Positions 52,959 through 62,359 of a stretch of DNA of 64,000 nt are shown piece after piece; the first letter of the stretch is position 1, and every line of letters begins with the position of its first letter. The stretch is taken from NCBI RefSeq assembly GCF_024626525.1, contig NZ_JANJGU010000003.1, forward strand, positions 153,901 to 217,900. Reading direction: 5' to 3'. Under the pieces are notes generated by a model that was given only the letters and a program-made list of their open reading frames with translations, had not been told where the DNA came from and did no database searches. The translations under genes were made by a program, and so were the position numbers. This stretch comes from Lederbergia panacisoli (GTDB lineage Bacteria; Bacillota; Bacilli; Bacillales; Bacillaceae_C).

Positions 52959-53807
52959 ATGGGAGGTTTATGGTTTACTGAAAAGCAGACTGATCATTAC
53001 GGCATCACAATGAAGGTAAAGCGTACATTACATACGGAGCAGACGGATTTCCAAATGCTGGAGATGGTAGAAACAGAAGAGTGGGGGAATATGCTGCTGC
53101 TTGACGGAATGGTCATGACGACGGAAAAGGATGAATTTGTTTATCATGAAATGGTGGCCCATGTACCTTTATTTACACATCCCAATCCTGAGCGTGTTTT
53201 AGTAGTAGGCGGGGGCGATGGCGGGGTCATTCGCGAAATTATGAAGCATCCTTCTGTTAAGAAGGCCGTTCTTGTCGATATAGATGGGAAAGTGATAGAA
53301 TACTCAAAGCAATACTTGCCTTCAATTGCAGGTGAACTGGATAATGATCGCGTCGAAGTAAAAGTAGATGATGGATTCATGGAAATAGCAAAAAGCGAAA
53401 ATGAATATGATGTCATCATGGTCGATTCAACAGAACCAGTCGGCCCTGCCGTGAATTTATTTACGAAAGGCTTTTATGCAGGTATTTCAAAGGCTTTAAA
53501 AGAGGATGGAATTTTTGTTGCCCAAACAGATAATCCTTGGTTTAAAGCTGACCTCATTCGCGAAGTTCAGCGAGATGTGAAGGAAATATTCCCAATTACG
53601 AAGCTTTATATCGCTAATGTCCCAACATATCCAAGTGGAATGTGGACCTTTACACTCGGCTCCAAGCGCTATGACCCACTTGAAGTAGAAGATAGTCGTT
53701 TCCACCCAATCGAAACAAAATACTATACAAAAGACCTGCACAAAGCAGCCTTTGTCCTTCCAAAATTCATCGCGGATTTATCTGGGGACGGGGTCAATGG
53801 GGACTGA
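52959..53807 (+). CDS. speE: Spermidine synthase
   Basis: 282 aa from ATG 52959 (GGAAGG upstream; ATG 52947 is too close to that site). [20 protein letters not shown] start, [13 protein letters not shown] aminopropyl-donor site and [14 protein letters not shown] are typical. It transfers aminopropyl from decarboxylated SAM to putrescine. The C-terminus reads [11 protein letters not shown] where relatives end shortly after FIAD; the extra codons come from a GGGGAC/GTCCCC-rich stretch. Followed by speB. Confidence 0.93.
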   Translation: MGGLWFTEKQTDHYGITMKVKRTLHTEQTDFQMLEMVETEEWGNMLLLDGMVMTTEKDEFVYHEMVAHVPLFTHPNPERVLVVGGGDGGVIREIMKHPSVKKAVLVDIDGKVIEYSKQYLPSIAGELDNDRVEVKVDDGFMEIAKSENEYDVIMVDSTEPVGPAVNLFTKGFYAGISKALKEDGIFVAQTDNPWFKADLIREVQRDVKEIFPITKLYIANVPTYPSGMWTFTLGSKRYDPLEVEDSRFHPIETKYYTKDLHKAAFVLPKFIADLSGDGVNGD

Positions 53808-53842
53808 CCCCAAAGGGACAGGTTAAATAGAGGAGGATTTAG

Positions 53843-54715
53843 ATGCGTTTTGATGAAACGTATTCGGGGAATGTATTCATTGGCAGCCACCCGAATTTTG
53901 AGGAGAGCCAAGTAGTAATATATGGAATGCCGATGGATTGGACGGTTAGTTATCGCCCTGGTTCCCGTTTTGGCCCTGGGCAAATTCGCAAAGTGTCGAT
54001 TGGACTTGAAGAATACAGTCCGTATCTTGACAGAGAGATGTCTGAAATTAAATACTTTGATGCCGGTGATATCCCACTTCCCTTTGGAAATGCACAGAAA
54101 AGTCTAGATATGATTGAAAAATATATCGATACATTATTAGAGGCTGGAAAATTCCCCTTTGGAATGGGGGGCGAACACTTAGTTACATGGCCGGTCCTAA
54201 AAGCGATGTATAAAAAATATCCGAATCTAGCCATCATTCATATGGATGCTCATACCGATCTGCGTACTGAATATGAAGGGGAGCCACTTTCACATTCCAC
54301 TCCAATTCGAAAAGCCGCCGACTTGATTGGCGCAAAAAATATTTACTCATTCGGGATCCGCTCCGGAATGAAAGAAGAATTCGAATGGGCGAAAGAAAAT
54401 GGCATGCATATCGCCAAATTTGAAGTGCTTGAACCGTTAAAAAAGGCCCTGCCTTCACTCTCCGGTCGCCCAGTTTATGTAACAATCGATATAGATGTTC
54501 TTGACCCTGCTCACGCTCCTGGAACAGGAACCGTGGACGCGGGTGGTATTACGTCAAAAGAACTGTTGGCATCGATTCATGAAATCGCTCATTCTGACAT
54601 CAACGTCGTCGGCTGCGATCTCGTGGAAGTGGCGCCCGTGTACGACCACTCTGAGCAAACAGCTAACACAGCGAGTAAGCTAATAAGAGAGATGTTGCTT
54701 GGTTTTATAAAATAG
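53843..54715 (+). CDS. speB: Agmatinase
   Basis: 290 aa ureohydrolase. Manganese motifs GGEHLVTWP, IHMDAHTDLR and TIDIDVLDPAHAPGTGT are complete. It makes putrescine and urea from agmatine, feeding SpeE. Ribosome site AGAGGAGGA. The speE-speB pair matches B. subtilis ywhF-ywhG. Confidence 0.95.
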   Translation: MRFDETYSGNVFIGSHPNFEESQVVIYGMPMDWTVSYRPGSRFGPGQIRKVSIGLEEYSPYLDREMSEIKYFDAGDIPLPFGNAQKSLDMIEKYIDTLLEAGKFPFGMGGEHLVTWPVLKAMYKKYPNLAIIHMDAHTDLRTEYEGEPLSHSTPIRKAADLIGAKNIYSFGIRSGMKEEFEWAKENGMHIAKFEVLEPLKKALPSLSGRPVYVTIDIDVLDPAHAPGTGTVDAGGITSKELLASIHEIAHSDINVVGCDLVEVAPVYDHSEQTANTASKLIREMLLGFIK

Positions 54716-55011
54716 CTCTGTTATTTTTTCGTGTAGGTATAAGAATTAATAGGCGGAAAGTTTACTGTTAATTATACAGAGGAAGCTTATGAAGCAGATA
54801 TAAGCGGAGATATTCCGATTAATTGCTCTAAATATGACAAGATCAAAAGATTTGGATGATATAAACGGAAAAACTTCCTTTATTTTTAAGGAAATATGAG
54901 TATTTCCTAATTTAAACGGAAATTATCCGTTTATTTTCAAATACAGTGACATCAACAATCAGTTATAACTGTGAATATAAAACATAAAAAGAAGGCTACT
55001 CGAATCAGTTA
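54716..55011. other. Intergenic region with short palindromic CGGA/TCCG motifs
   Basis: No gene. It contains ATAAGCGGAGATATTCCGAT, ATAAACGGAAAAACTTCC and TTAAACGGAAATTATCCGTT, three related imperfect palindromes centred about 30-80 bases apart. Possibly remnants of a small repeat. Confidence 0.5.
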
Positions 55012-55041
55012 TCAATTATAAGCTGATTTCGGGGTAGCCTT
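54992..55041 (-). terminator. Terminator overlapping the diguanylate cyclase 3' end
   Basis: AAGGCTACTCGAATCAG (54992-55008) pairs with CTGATTTCGGGGTAGCCTT (55023-55041) with small mismatches; on the minus strand TTCTTTTTATG follows. The distal arm lies within the coding end. Confidence 0.75.
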
Positions 55042-56124
55042 ATCTGTATCTTCAATATGAACCACTTTATTTCGACCCGTATTTTTCGCATAGTACAAAG
55101 CTATATCAGACTGGTTGAAAAGTTTTTGTATCTTGTCACCGTTATTAGGGAATGTACTGACACCAACAGAAACGGTAATGTTAAGCTCTAATCGATTTGT
55201 CGTCTTAAACGAGGTGCTTTCCACAGCTGACCGAACCGTTTCAGCCACTTCCATACCCATTTCTTTTTCAGCATTTGGAAGGATGACTGAAAACTCCTCT
55301 CCACCATTTCTTGACACAATCCCATTATAGCTATGTGAAGCCCTTCTCAACCTTGAAGCAAGCTCACGTAGTACTTCATCTCCAATCGGGTGTCCGTATG
55401 AATCATTTACCTTTTTAAAATGATCAATATCGAGTAGAAGGAGACAGAAAGGAACATTTGCATCTGAAGTAATCTGTTCAGTCACTTTCTGAAACATCCT
55501 ATTATTATAAAGCCCTGTTAAAAAGTCTGTTTCCGCCAATCTTTCCGCCATATTCACCTTTTTAAAATGAATATCCAATTCTCGAAAAATAAAAAGAACC
55601 GTAAAGAACGAAAGAAATGAGAAAATAATAAAATAAACAATTTGAGCAGCAGCCTTCCATGAAAAGTCCATGAGAAATGCTAGGATAAATGAAGTTTGAG
55701 CAATATAGTAATAAAAATAAAAACGCGAATTTCGAAAGGACATTCCTTTTCTTTTTGTGAAATAAGAAATAACTAACCCACCAACGATTGTACCTGTCCC
55801 GGCAATGATTGAATCAAACGTCACTTCTGTAATAAAAATCCTTGCTCCGCCAATAATCAAACCGCTAACCAATGGAGCGATTGGACCGCCAAATATTCCC
55901 GACAAGACAATGACTACCATGCGCGCATCAACAATAATAGAATCTGTAATCCGAACAGCGGTATGCATTAAAACAAGACCAGTAATTGCGCTAATAAGTC
56001 CAATTAATAAAGGGTGTAAGGTAGGAAAGGGAATATGAAAACGGACCCGATTTTGAAAGGGCCAGTACGAAAGCACACTAAAAGTAAATAAAACACAAAA
56101 ATTAATTGCCATTTCTAAAAACAT
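55012..56124 (-). CDS. Membrane diguanylate cyclase (5TMR_LYT-GGDEF)
   Basis: 370 aa. About six hydrophobic helices in residues 1-190, with the 5TMR_LYT signature around DARMVVIVLSGIFGGPIAP, then a GGDEF domain (GGEEF at 274-278, DFLTGLYNNRMF, LLLDIDHFKKVNDSYGH). The active site is intact, so it probably makes c-di-GMP. No RxxD I-site precedes GGEEF, so product inhibition is unlikely by that route. Single minus-strand gene inserted between speB and ywiB. Confidence 0.92.
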   Translation of the reverse strand: MFLEMAINFCVLFTFSVLSYWPFQNRVRFHIPFPTLHPLLIGLISAITGLVLMHTAVRITDSIIVDARMVVIVLSGIFGGPIAPLVSGLIIGGARIFITEVTFDSIIAGTGTIVGGLVISYFTKRKGMSFRNSRFYFYYYIAQTSFILAFLMDFSWKAAAQIVYFIIFSFLSFFTVLFIFRELDIHFKKVNMAERLAETDFLTGLYNNRMFQKVTEQITSDANVPFCLLLLDIDHFKKVNDSYGHPIGDEVLRELASRLRRASHSYNGIVSRNGGEEFSVILPNAEKEMGMEVAETVRSAVESTSFKTTNRLELNITVSVGVSTFPNNGDKIQKLFNQSDIALYYAKNTGRNKVVHIEDTDKATPKSAYN

Positions 56125-56275
56125 AAATATCCCCTATTATCGAATTTTGTCGTTATCATTATAGCGATATGTGCACCATTAATAAAGGGAATATTGCGTT
56201 GTTATCCGGCAAAATAGACTTCCGCGTGAAAGTTTCCTATAATAAAAAGGTTAAACTATAGATAAAGGTGGTTTT

Positions 56276-56695
56276 TTGGCCGTGGATACTCAAACCCCAG
56301 TCAAAATCCAACTCACAACAAGAGTGAGGATCGACGATGAGATTGAGACATACGAATTAACCGTTTTTGGTACTCGTTATCAGAAGGGGACTACAATATA
56401 TTTAAAATATGATGAAGTTCAAGAAGAAGGAATAATCCATACAGTTGTAAAAATTATGCAAAAGGATGCTGTCATTATACGAAGCGGCCTCATGAAAATG
56501 CGTTTAGCTTTCAGTTTATCAGAACAAATGCAAGGGTCGCATGAAAGCACATTGGGAAATATTTTTTTAATGACAGACACAAAAAAGCTGAGCCACGAGG
56601 AAGGGAAATTAAGTCTAGCCTACGACTTATCGATGCAAGGAACACTCGCTGGATATTATGAAATGGAACTAGAATATAAGGAGGATAAGCTGTAA
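56276..56695 (+). CDS. ywiB: DUF1934 beta-barrel protein YwiB
   Basis: 139 aa. The start is TTG 56276 or GTG 56282 (AAAGGTGG upstream supports either). [18 protein letters not shown] and [20 protein letters not shown] are typical of the lipocalin-like DUF1934 family. Next gene argS begins 2 bases after the stop, as in B. subtilis ywiB-argS. Function unknown. Confidence 0.9.
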   Translation: MAVDTQTPVKIQLTTRVRIDDEIETYELTVFGTRYQKGTTIYLKYDEVQEEGIIHTVVKIMQKDAVIIRSGLMKMRLAFSLSEQMQGSHESTLGNIFLMTDTKKLSHEEGKLSLAYDLSMQGTLAGYYEMELEYKEDKL

Positions 56696-56697
56696 TT

Positions 56698-58368
56698 ATG
56701 AATATTGTTGAACAAATTCAAGAAAACTTAAAGGCGGAAATTAAGGCAGCTGTGTTGAAAGCTGAACTGGCGACAGAGGAATTACTTCCAGAAGTCATCC
56801 TTGAAACACCAAAAGATAAAACACATGGTGATTATTCTACAAACATGGCGATGCAGCTTGCACGTATCGCCAAAAAGGCGCCTCGTGCAATAGCTGAGCA
56901 AATTCAAACCCATTTTGACCGCACGAAAGCATCGATTGAAAAAATTGAGATCGCAGGCCCAGGTTTTATTAACTTTTACATGGACAACAGCTATTTAACA
57001 GATATTATCCGTACAATTCTTGAGCAGAATGAAGATTACGGTCGTTCTGACGCGGGAAAAGGAGAAAAAGTCCAAGTTGAGTTCGTATCGGCTAATCCTA
57101 CTGGTGATCTCCACCTTGGACATGCTCGCGGAGCGGCTGTCGGTGATTCTTTATGCAATATCCTTGATAAAGCAGGTTATGATGTATCGCGTGAATTTTA
57201 TATCAACGATGCTGGAAATCAGATTCATAATTTAGCTTTGTCAGTAGAGGCGCGCTATTTCCAAGCGCTTGGAATTGAAAAAGAGATGCCGGAAGATGGG
57301 TATCATGGGAAGGATATTATCGGCATTGGGCAAAAACTTGCCGATGAATTTGGAGACAAATACGTCAATGTCGATGAAAAAATGCGCTTCGATTTTTTCC
57401 GTAAATATGGACTTGAATATGAATTGGAAAAGTTAAAACGAGATTTGGAAAATTTCCGAGTACGCTTCGATGTATGGTATTCAGAAACATCTTTATACGA
57501 AAATAAGAAAATTCAGCCAGCTTTAGATCAACTTCGCGAAAGAGGTCATATTTATGAGCTGGATGGAGCCACATGGTTTAGATCAACAGAGTTCGGCGAT
57601 GACAAAGATCGTGTTCTCATTAAAAATGATGGAACGTACACATACTTAACGCCCGATATTGCTTATCATTTGGATAAACTAGATAGAGGTTTTGATAAAC
57701 TTATTAACATTTGGGGTGCGGACCACCATGGGTATATTCCACGCATGAAAGCAGCAATCGAAGCATTGGGATACGAACGTGACCGTCTCGAAGTGGAAAT
57801 CATCCAGCTCGTTCATCTTTATAAAGATGGGGAAAAAATGAAGATGAGCAAGCGAACAGGGAAGGCAGTTACGATGCGCGAATTGATTGAAGAAGTCGGT
57901 TTAGATGCTGTGCGCTACTTCTTTGCGATGAGAAGTTCAGATACTCATATGGACTTTGACTTGGATTTAGCCGTTTCTGAATCGAATGAAAACCCTGTGT
58001 ACTACGCGCAATACGCCCATGCGCGAATTTGGAGCATTCTCCGTTCAGCTGAGGAAAAAGGATTTTCCGTTGACGGCGATGCAGATCTTTCCCTATTGAC
58101 GAGCGAAAAATCCATTGACTTATTGAAAAAGCTCGGTGAATTCCCACAAATCGTTGCCGATGCAGCAGAAAAACGCATTCCGCATCGAATCACACATTAT
58201 GTATATGAACTTGCTTCTTTCTTCCATAGTTTTTACAATGCAGAGAAAGTACTCAATGAAGAAAATGTGGAAGAAACAAAGGCTCGTCTAGCTCTAGTAA
58301 AATCGGTACAGATTACATTGAAAAATGCCCTTGCGCTTGTCGGGGTATCAGCTCCGGAAAAAATGTAA
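56698..58368 (+). CDS. argS: Arginyl-tRNA synthetase
   Basis: 556 aa class I synthetase. The HIGH motif appears as [15 protein letters not shown] near 133, the N-terminal Add1 domain precedes it, KMSKRTG lies near 380-386, and a C-terminal DALR anticodon-binding domain ([20 protein letters not shown]). AAGGAGGAT precedes ATG. It charges tRNA-Arg. No T-box leader is visible upstream, consistent with its place as second gene behind ywiB. Confidence 0.96.
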   Translation: MNIVEQIQENLKAEIKAAVLKAELATEELLPEVILETPKDKTHGDYSTNMAMQLARIAKKAPRAIAEQIQTHFDRTKASIEKIEIAGPGFINFYMDNSYLTDIIRTILEQNEDYGRSDAGKGEKVQVEFVSANPTGDLHLGHARGAAVGDSLCNILDKAGYDVSREFYINDAGNQIHNLALSVEARYFQALGIEKEMPEDGYHGKDIIGIGQKLADEFGDKYVNVDEKMRFDFFRKYGLEYELEKLKRDLENFRVRFDVWYSETSLYENKKIQPALDQLRERGHIYELDGATWFRSTEFGDDKDRVLIKNDGTYTYLTPDIAYHLDKLDRGFDKLINIWGADHHGYIPRMKAAIEALGYERDRLEVEIIQLVHLYKDGEKMKMSKRTGKAVTMRELIEEVGLDAVRYFFAMRSSDTHMDFDLDLAVSESNENPVYYAQYAHARIWSILRSAEEKGFSVDGDADLSLLTSEKSIDLLKKLGEFPQIVADAAEKRIPHRITHYVYELASFFHSFYNAEKVLNEENVEETKARLALVKSVQITLKNALALVGVSAPEKM

Positions 58369-58373
58369 ATGGG

Positions 58374-58410
58374 AAAAGGTGTCTCTTTTTAATGGGAGAC
58401 ACCCTTTTTA
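58374..58410 (+). terminator. Terminator of argS
   Basis: AAAAGGTGTCTC (58374-58385) pairs with GAGACACCC (58396-58404), followed by a T run. Confidence 0.88.
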
Positions 58411-58493
58411 AAGGGTTATTTTAGCAAAGACGACGAGTTAGGAATCGGGCAGGTTTTTTTGAAACCTTTCCTAATTAAGCACATATTCGTTCC

Positions 58494-58570
58494 TTATCAA
58501 GATTTCAGCTCGAATTAATGGCGAATTCGACCTGAAAAATGATTTTATCAAGGTTTCAGTCCGAATCAAG
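58494..58570. repeat. Two direct repeats, 51 bp apart
   Basis: TTATCAAGATTTCAGCTCGA at 58494 and TTATCAAGGTTTCAGTCCGA at 58545. Non-coding; the rest of 58411-58619 shows nothing else. Confidence 0.55.
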
Positions 58571-58619
58571 TTCAGATTTGGAATATATAGTTTGTAGTTT
58601 CGAAAAGAAGACAAACTTT

Positions 58620-59816
58620 TCACAATAACCCCCTAATAATCCACCCAATCCATTCCTTAAACCGAACACCTAATCCAACGTTATTCAACTTTCCTAACGA
58701 CATTGGATGTGAATGACTAATATCCTCATATAAGGCGCGTTCGACATCTGCAATAAACGTTTTATCATAAATATAACAATTTATTTCATGGTTTAATAAA
58801 ATGCTTCTTTGATCAAAATTGGCTGTGCCGATATCACAAATTTCTCCATCTACAATTATCACTTTAGCGTGGAAAAACCCTTTTTCAAACTGATAAACTT
58901 GTCCGCCTCCAGCAAGCACCCTCCGTAAATAACGGAAAGAGGCTTCCTTTACAATGGCATGGTCAGCCGTTTCAGGGACTAAAACAGTAAGTGATACACC
59001 TCTTTTCATTGCAGCTTCAAGGGATGCTATTAAAGCTTCTGTCGGTATAAAATATGGAGTTCCAATCAAGATAGAAGTCTTTGCCCCGTCAATCAGTTTG
59101 AGAAGATGATATTCTACTCCAACCCCTTCTGATGGATAGAAACGATGAAGCATTTTTCCATTTTCAACAAGATCGTCCTTATGTTTTGCTACTCTCTTTT
59201 TCTTAGCCCTTACCCAATCGACCATAAATTCATTTTGCAAATCTGAAATGCCCTCGCCCTTCACTCGAACATGATAATCACGCCAAGGTGAGAGCTTCGG
59301 ATCTAAATTAATGTATTCCTTGCCGATATTATATCCACCCAAATAACCTATATGATCATCAATGATGGTGATTTTTCGATGGTTTCTCTGTTGTAGGGTA
59401 AAAATAAGAAACGGAAAACGTGGTCCATGACTAAAAGCAATGTCGATTCCACAACTTCGTGCTTTTTTAATCCACTTTTTCCGAACATGGCGGCTGCCGA
59501 GCCAATCGAGGAGCAGCTGAACTTTTACACCCTCCCGAGCCTTTTCGATTAATACATCCCAAAAAGCTTGGCTAAAGCGATCATTTTTTACGATATAAAA
59601 TAAAATATGAATGCTGGATTTCGCTTCTCTCAAGTCTTTAAAATAAATTTCAAATAAATCCGGTCCATTTGTAATTAACTGAAGCTCACCTTTTCTTAGT
59701 GGATATGAACGTTTTTTCCAACGTTTTTTATGCACATAAAGCCCGAGGTGAAAATCGGCGTAGCACCATACAATGAGCAAGGTAATTACGAGTAAGATGC
59801 CTAATAACCAACCCAT
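58620..59816 (-). CDS. Cardiolipin synthase-like phospholipase D protein
   Basis: 398 aa from ATG 59816 (GGAGG upstream). An N-terminal transmembrane helix (about 2-20) and two HKD motifs: NHRKITIIDD (near 160) and FHAKVIIVDGE (near 335), each with GG/GTxNFD partners. It resembles B. subtilis YwiE. It condenses phosphatidylglycerols to cardiolipin at the membrane. It lies beyond argS, in keeping with the ywi gene block. Confidence 0.9.
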   Translation of the reverse strand: MGWLLGILLVITLLIVWCYADFHLGLYVHKKRWKKRSYPLRKGELQLITNGPDLFEIYFKDLREAKSSIHILFYIVKNDRFSQAFWDVLIEKAREGVKVQLLLDWLGSRHVRKKWIKKARSCGIDIAFSHGPRFPFLIFTLQQRNHRKITIIDDHIGYLGGYNIGKEYINLDPKLSPWRDYHVRVKGEGISDLQNEFMVDWVRAKKKRVAKHKDDLVENGKMLHRFYPSEGVGVEYHLLKLIDGAKTSILIGTPYFIPTEALIASLEAAMKRGVSLTVLVPETADHAIVKEASFRYLRRVLAGGGQVYQFEKGFFHAKVIIVDGEICDIGTANFDQRSILLNHEINCYIYDKTFIADVERALYEDISHSHPMSLGKLNNVGLGVRFKEWIGWIIRGLL

Positions 59817-59946
59817 TTTCAAACCTCCATCATCTAGAATCACAAGCACTATACTTAATTATTATGACCAGAACATAATGAAAAAGATGTAGGTTTGGAA
59901 AAAAAGATGTATAATCAATGAGAATCGTAAAATTACATAGCTTGGA

Positions 59947-60145
59947 TATCGGTGCTTCCTTTAAGAGGGAAGCTGAAAAGGGAAGTTGGTTAAAATCCAA
60001 CGCGGTCCCGCCACTGTAATTGGGAGCTTTCTGTATAAACCACTGTGCGTATGCATGGGAAGGAACAGGGAGCGATGATCAAAAGCCAGGAGACCTGCCG
60101 ATTCCATTGCACCAATAAACCTACGAGGATAGGGAGGTGGAGAAA
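59947..60145 (+). promoter_or_regulatory. Cobalamin (B12) riboswitch
   Basis: Contains GGTGCTTCC at the 5' side, GAAAAGGGAAG, GGTCCCGCCACTGTAA (the conserved B12 box core) and AGCCAGGAGACCTGCC with the terminal pairing, in the proper order. It binds adenosyl- or methylcobalamin and lowers expression of the downstream uptake genes. A TATAAT at 59910-59915 may be the -10 element. A terminator follows at 60169-60200. Confidence 0.93.
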
Positions 60146-60168
60146 AGGCAAGTTTATTATGCTTTCGT

Positions 60169-60200
60169 ACATCTCCATGTTTTGGGGATGTTTTTTATTT
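60169..60200 (+). terminator. Riboswitch expression-platform terminator
   Basis: ACATCTCC (60169-60176) pairs with GGGGATGT (60184-60191) with one G-U, followed by TTTTTT. Its stem could compete with an anti-terminator formed in the B12-free state. Confidence 0.8.
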
Positions 60201-60202
60201 TT

Positions 60203-60268
60203 AAGGCTCTTTTCTCATACATGATGATAATGAGCTTGAATGTTAATGTCCAACTGAGAAAAGAGCTT
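60203..60268 (+). other. Second hairpin upstream of btuF
   Basis: AAGGCTCTTTTCTCA (60203-60217) pairs with TGAGAAAAGAGCTT (60255-60268) with one mismatch. No T run, so probably an mRNA stability or translational element in the leader. Confidence 0.6.
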
Positions 60269-60361
60269 CATAAGAACCGTTTGAATTTCTAGCCTGCTAT
60301 TGGGCTTTAACAATTAAGCGAACGGCCATTTAAAAAAACAACATTAGGGGGAACGTAAAAA

Positions 60362-61348
60362 ATGAAAAAGCTATTCGGTATATTTGCTGCATTTTTACTC
60401 GTATTTGGAATATTAGCAGCATGTGGAAATGAAGGGAACTCGAAAAATGAAGACAACAACAAACTACCTGTTTCGGAACAGGAGGGCGAAAATACAGAAC
60501 AAACTGAGGAAGCATTTCCAGTTACGATAAAAGATGCAAGTGATACAGATGTAGTGATCGAGAAAAAGCCTGAGAAAATTGTTTCGTTAATTCCAAGTAA
60601 TACAGAGATTGTTTATGCCTTAGGTGAGGGAGAAACAGTTGTCGGCGTTTCAGAAAATGATAACTATCCAGAAGAAGCGGCTACGAAAGAAAAAGTGGCT
60701 GGAATGGAACTAAATGTAGAAAAAATCCTCTCGTTAAATCCGGATCTTGTTCTTGCCCATGGTTCAGTCGCAGCTTTTTGGGAAGCGGGTCTTAAACAGT
60801 TAAAAGACGGCGGGATTACGGTGCTTGTCGTAAATGATGCGCAAAGCTTTGATGCTGTGTATGCATCGATTGAAATGATTGGAAAAGCGACAGGAAAAAC
60901 AGCCGAGGCTGAGCAACTGATTCAAGATATGAAATCGAAGTTGGACGAAATCAAGAAGAAGGCTGAGTCCATTTCAGATCAAAAAACAGTCTTTGTAGAG
61001 GTTTCACCAGCGCCAGAGATTTATACAACTGGAAAAAATACTTTTATGAACGAAATGCTTGAAGCCATAAATGCTAAGAATGCTGCCGGTGAGCAGGAAG
61101 GCTGGGTTCAAATTAATGAAGAAGCAGTTGTTGAAATGAATCCAGATACAATTATTACGACAGTTGGTTTTGTTGAGAATGCAACGGAAGAGATTAAAGG
61201 CCGCGCAGCTTGGAAAGATATTACAGCTATAAAAGAAAATCAAGTTTACTTAGTGAATGAGGACCTTGTGAGCCGTTCAGGTCCGCGGATTGTTGAAGGA
61301 GTAGAGGAGCTTGCAAAAGCCATTTACCCGGACGTTTTCGGGAAATAA
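60362..61348 (+). CDS. btuF: Cobalamin ABC transporter substrate-binding lipoprotein
   Basis: 328 aa. Signal peptide with lipobox LAAC (C21), then a Ser/Asn/Glu-rich linker and a PeriBP_2 domain (KIVSLIPSNTEIVYALG, LNPDLVLAHG). The riboswitch upstream and the BtuCD-like genes downstream mark it as B12/corrinoid specific. It captures corrinoid outside the membrane. Ribosome site AGGGGGAA upstream. Confidence 0.92.
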   Translation: MKKLFGIFAAFLLVFGILAACGNEGNSKNEDNNKLPVSEQEGENTEQTEEAFPVTIKDASDTDVVIEKKPEKIVSLIPSNTEIVYALGEGETVVGVSENDNYPEEAATKEKVAGMELNVEKILSLNPDLVLAHGSVAAFWEAGLKQLKDGGITVLVVNDAQSFDAVYASIEMIGKATGKTAEAEQLIQDMKSKLDEIKKKAESISDQKTVFVEVSPAPEIYTTGKNTFMNEMLEAINAKNAAGEQEGWVQINEEAVVEMNPDTIITTVGFVENATEEIKGRAAWKDITAIKENQVYLVNEDLVSRSGPRIVEGVEELAKAIYPDVFGK

Positions 61349-62357
61349 AAAAGTAGTTTCATATTTGAGCGCGGTCGGATTTTTACTATTGGCGATTTTT
61401 CTTGGAATCGCCATCGGTACCGTAAATGTGCCGTTTAAAGAAATCGTTGCAGTGTTTTTAAAATTACAACGAAATAATGAGGCGGATATCATGACAAACA
61501 TTGTCATGAACATCCGTCTTCCACGTGTTGTGTTGGCAGGCCTAGTGGGAGCCTCTCTTGCAGTTGCAGGAGCGGCTTTTCAAGGACTGCTCAGAAATCC
61601 ACTCGCAGACCCTTATACATTAGGTGTCTCATCCGGAGCTTCCGTCGGAGCGGTCGTTGTGTTATTTTTCCAACTATCACTGCCTTTCGCCGGGATATTT
61701 ACATTGCCATTATTGAGTATTATTGCTTCCTTCATCACCATTTTCCTCGTTTTATTTTTTGCAAGAACAATCGAACCTTCAATGAAAGTGGAGACGATTA
61801 TATTGACGGGCATAATTTTCAGCTCATTTCTCGGAGCAGTACTGTCTTTAATGATTGCCCTTTCTGGAGAAGAGCTAAGGCAAATTATCGGCTGGCTCCT
61901 CGGCAGTGTCTCAATGCGCGGTTGGAGCTACGTTCGAATTATTCTGCCTTTTTTTATTGTTGGAAGCCTGATTCTCATGATGAATGTGCGTGAATTAAAT
62001 GCGATGACTTTTGGTGAAGATCGTGCTAAGCATCTAGGAGTGAATGTCGAAAGGAGAAAACTAGCGATTTTGCTAGCGGGATCGCTGCTTACCGGTGCCG
62101 CGGTTGCCGTGTCGGGAACGATTGGTTTTGTCGGACTCGTCATTCCGCATTTCGTGAGAATGCTTTCAGGACCCGATCACAAGCATTTGCTGCCATTATC
62201 GATGTTAGTTGGAGCGGGATTTCTTATTTTAGCCGATTTAGTTGCGAGGACCATCATTCAACCTGCGGAACTCCCAATCGGCGTTATCACGGCCTTAATT
62301 GGTGCTCCGGCATTTGCTGCGATTTTAGTAAAAAGACGTATGGAAAGAAGGGGATAG
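61311..62357 (+). CDS. btuC: Cobalamin ABC transporter permease (FecCD family)
   Basis: About 348 aa from TTG 61311, which overlaps the btuF end by 38 bases and lies one base after GGAG; a later TTG near 61365 is possible, so the start is uncertain. Ten-helix FecCD fold, LAGLVGASLAVAGAAFQGLLRNPLADPYTLGVSSGA and GTIGFVGLVIPHFVRMLSGPDH (given here in parts) are canonical. Transports corrinoid inward with BtuF and BtuD. Confidence 0.92.
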   Translation: MQKPFTRTFSGNKKVVSYLSAVGFLLLAIFLGIAIGTVNVPFKEIVAVFLKLQRNNEADIMTNIVMNIRLPRVVLAGLVGASLAVAGAAFQGLLRNPLADPYTLGVSSGASVGAVVVLFFQLSLPFAGIFTLPLLSIIASFITIFLVLFFARTIEPSMKVETIILTGIIFSSFLGAVLSLMIALSGEELRQIIGWLLGSVSMRGWSYVRIILPFFIVGSLILMMNVRELNAMTFGEDRAKHLGVNVERRKLAILLAGSLLTGAAVAVSGTIGFVGLVIPHFVRMLSGPDHKHLLPLSMLVGAGFLILADLVARTIIQPAELPIGVITALIGAPAFAAILVKRRMERRG

Positions 62358-62359
62358 AT

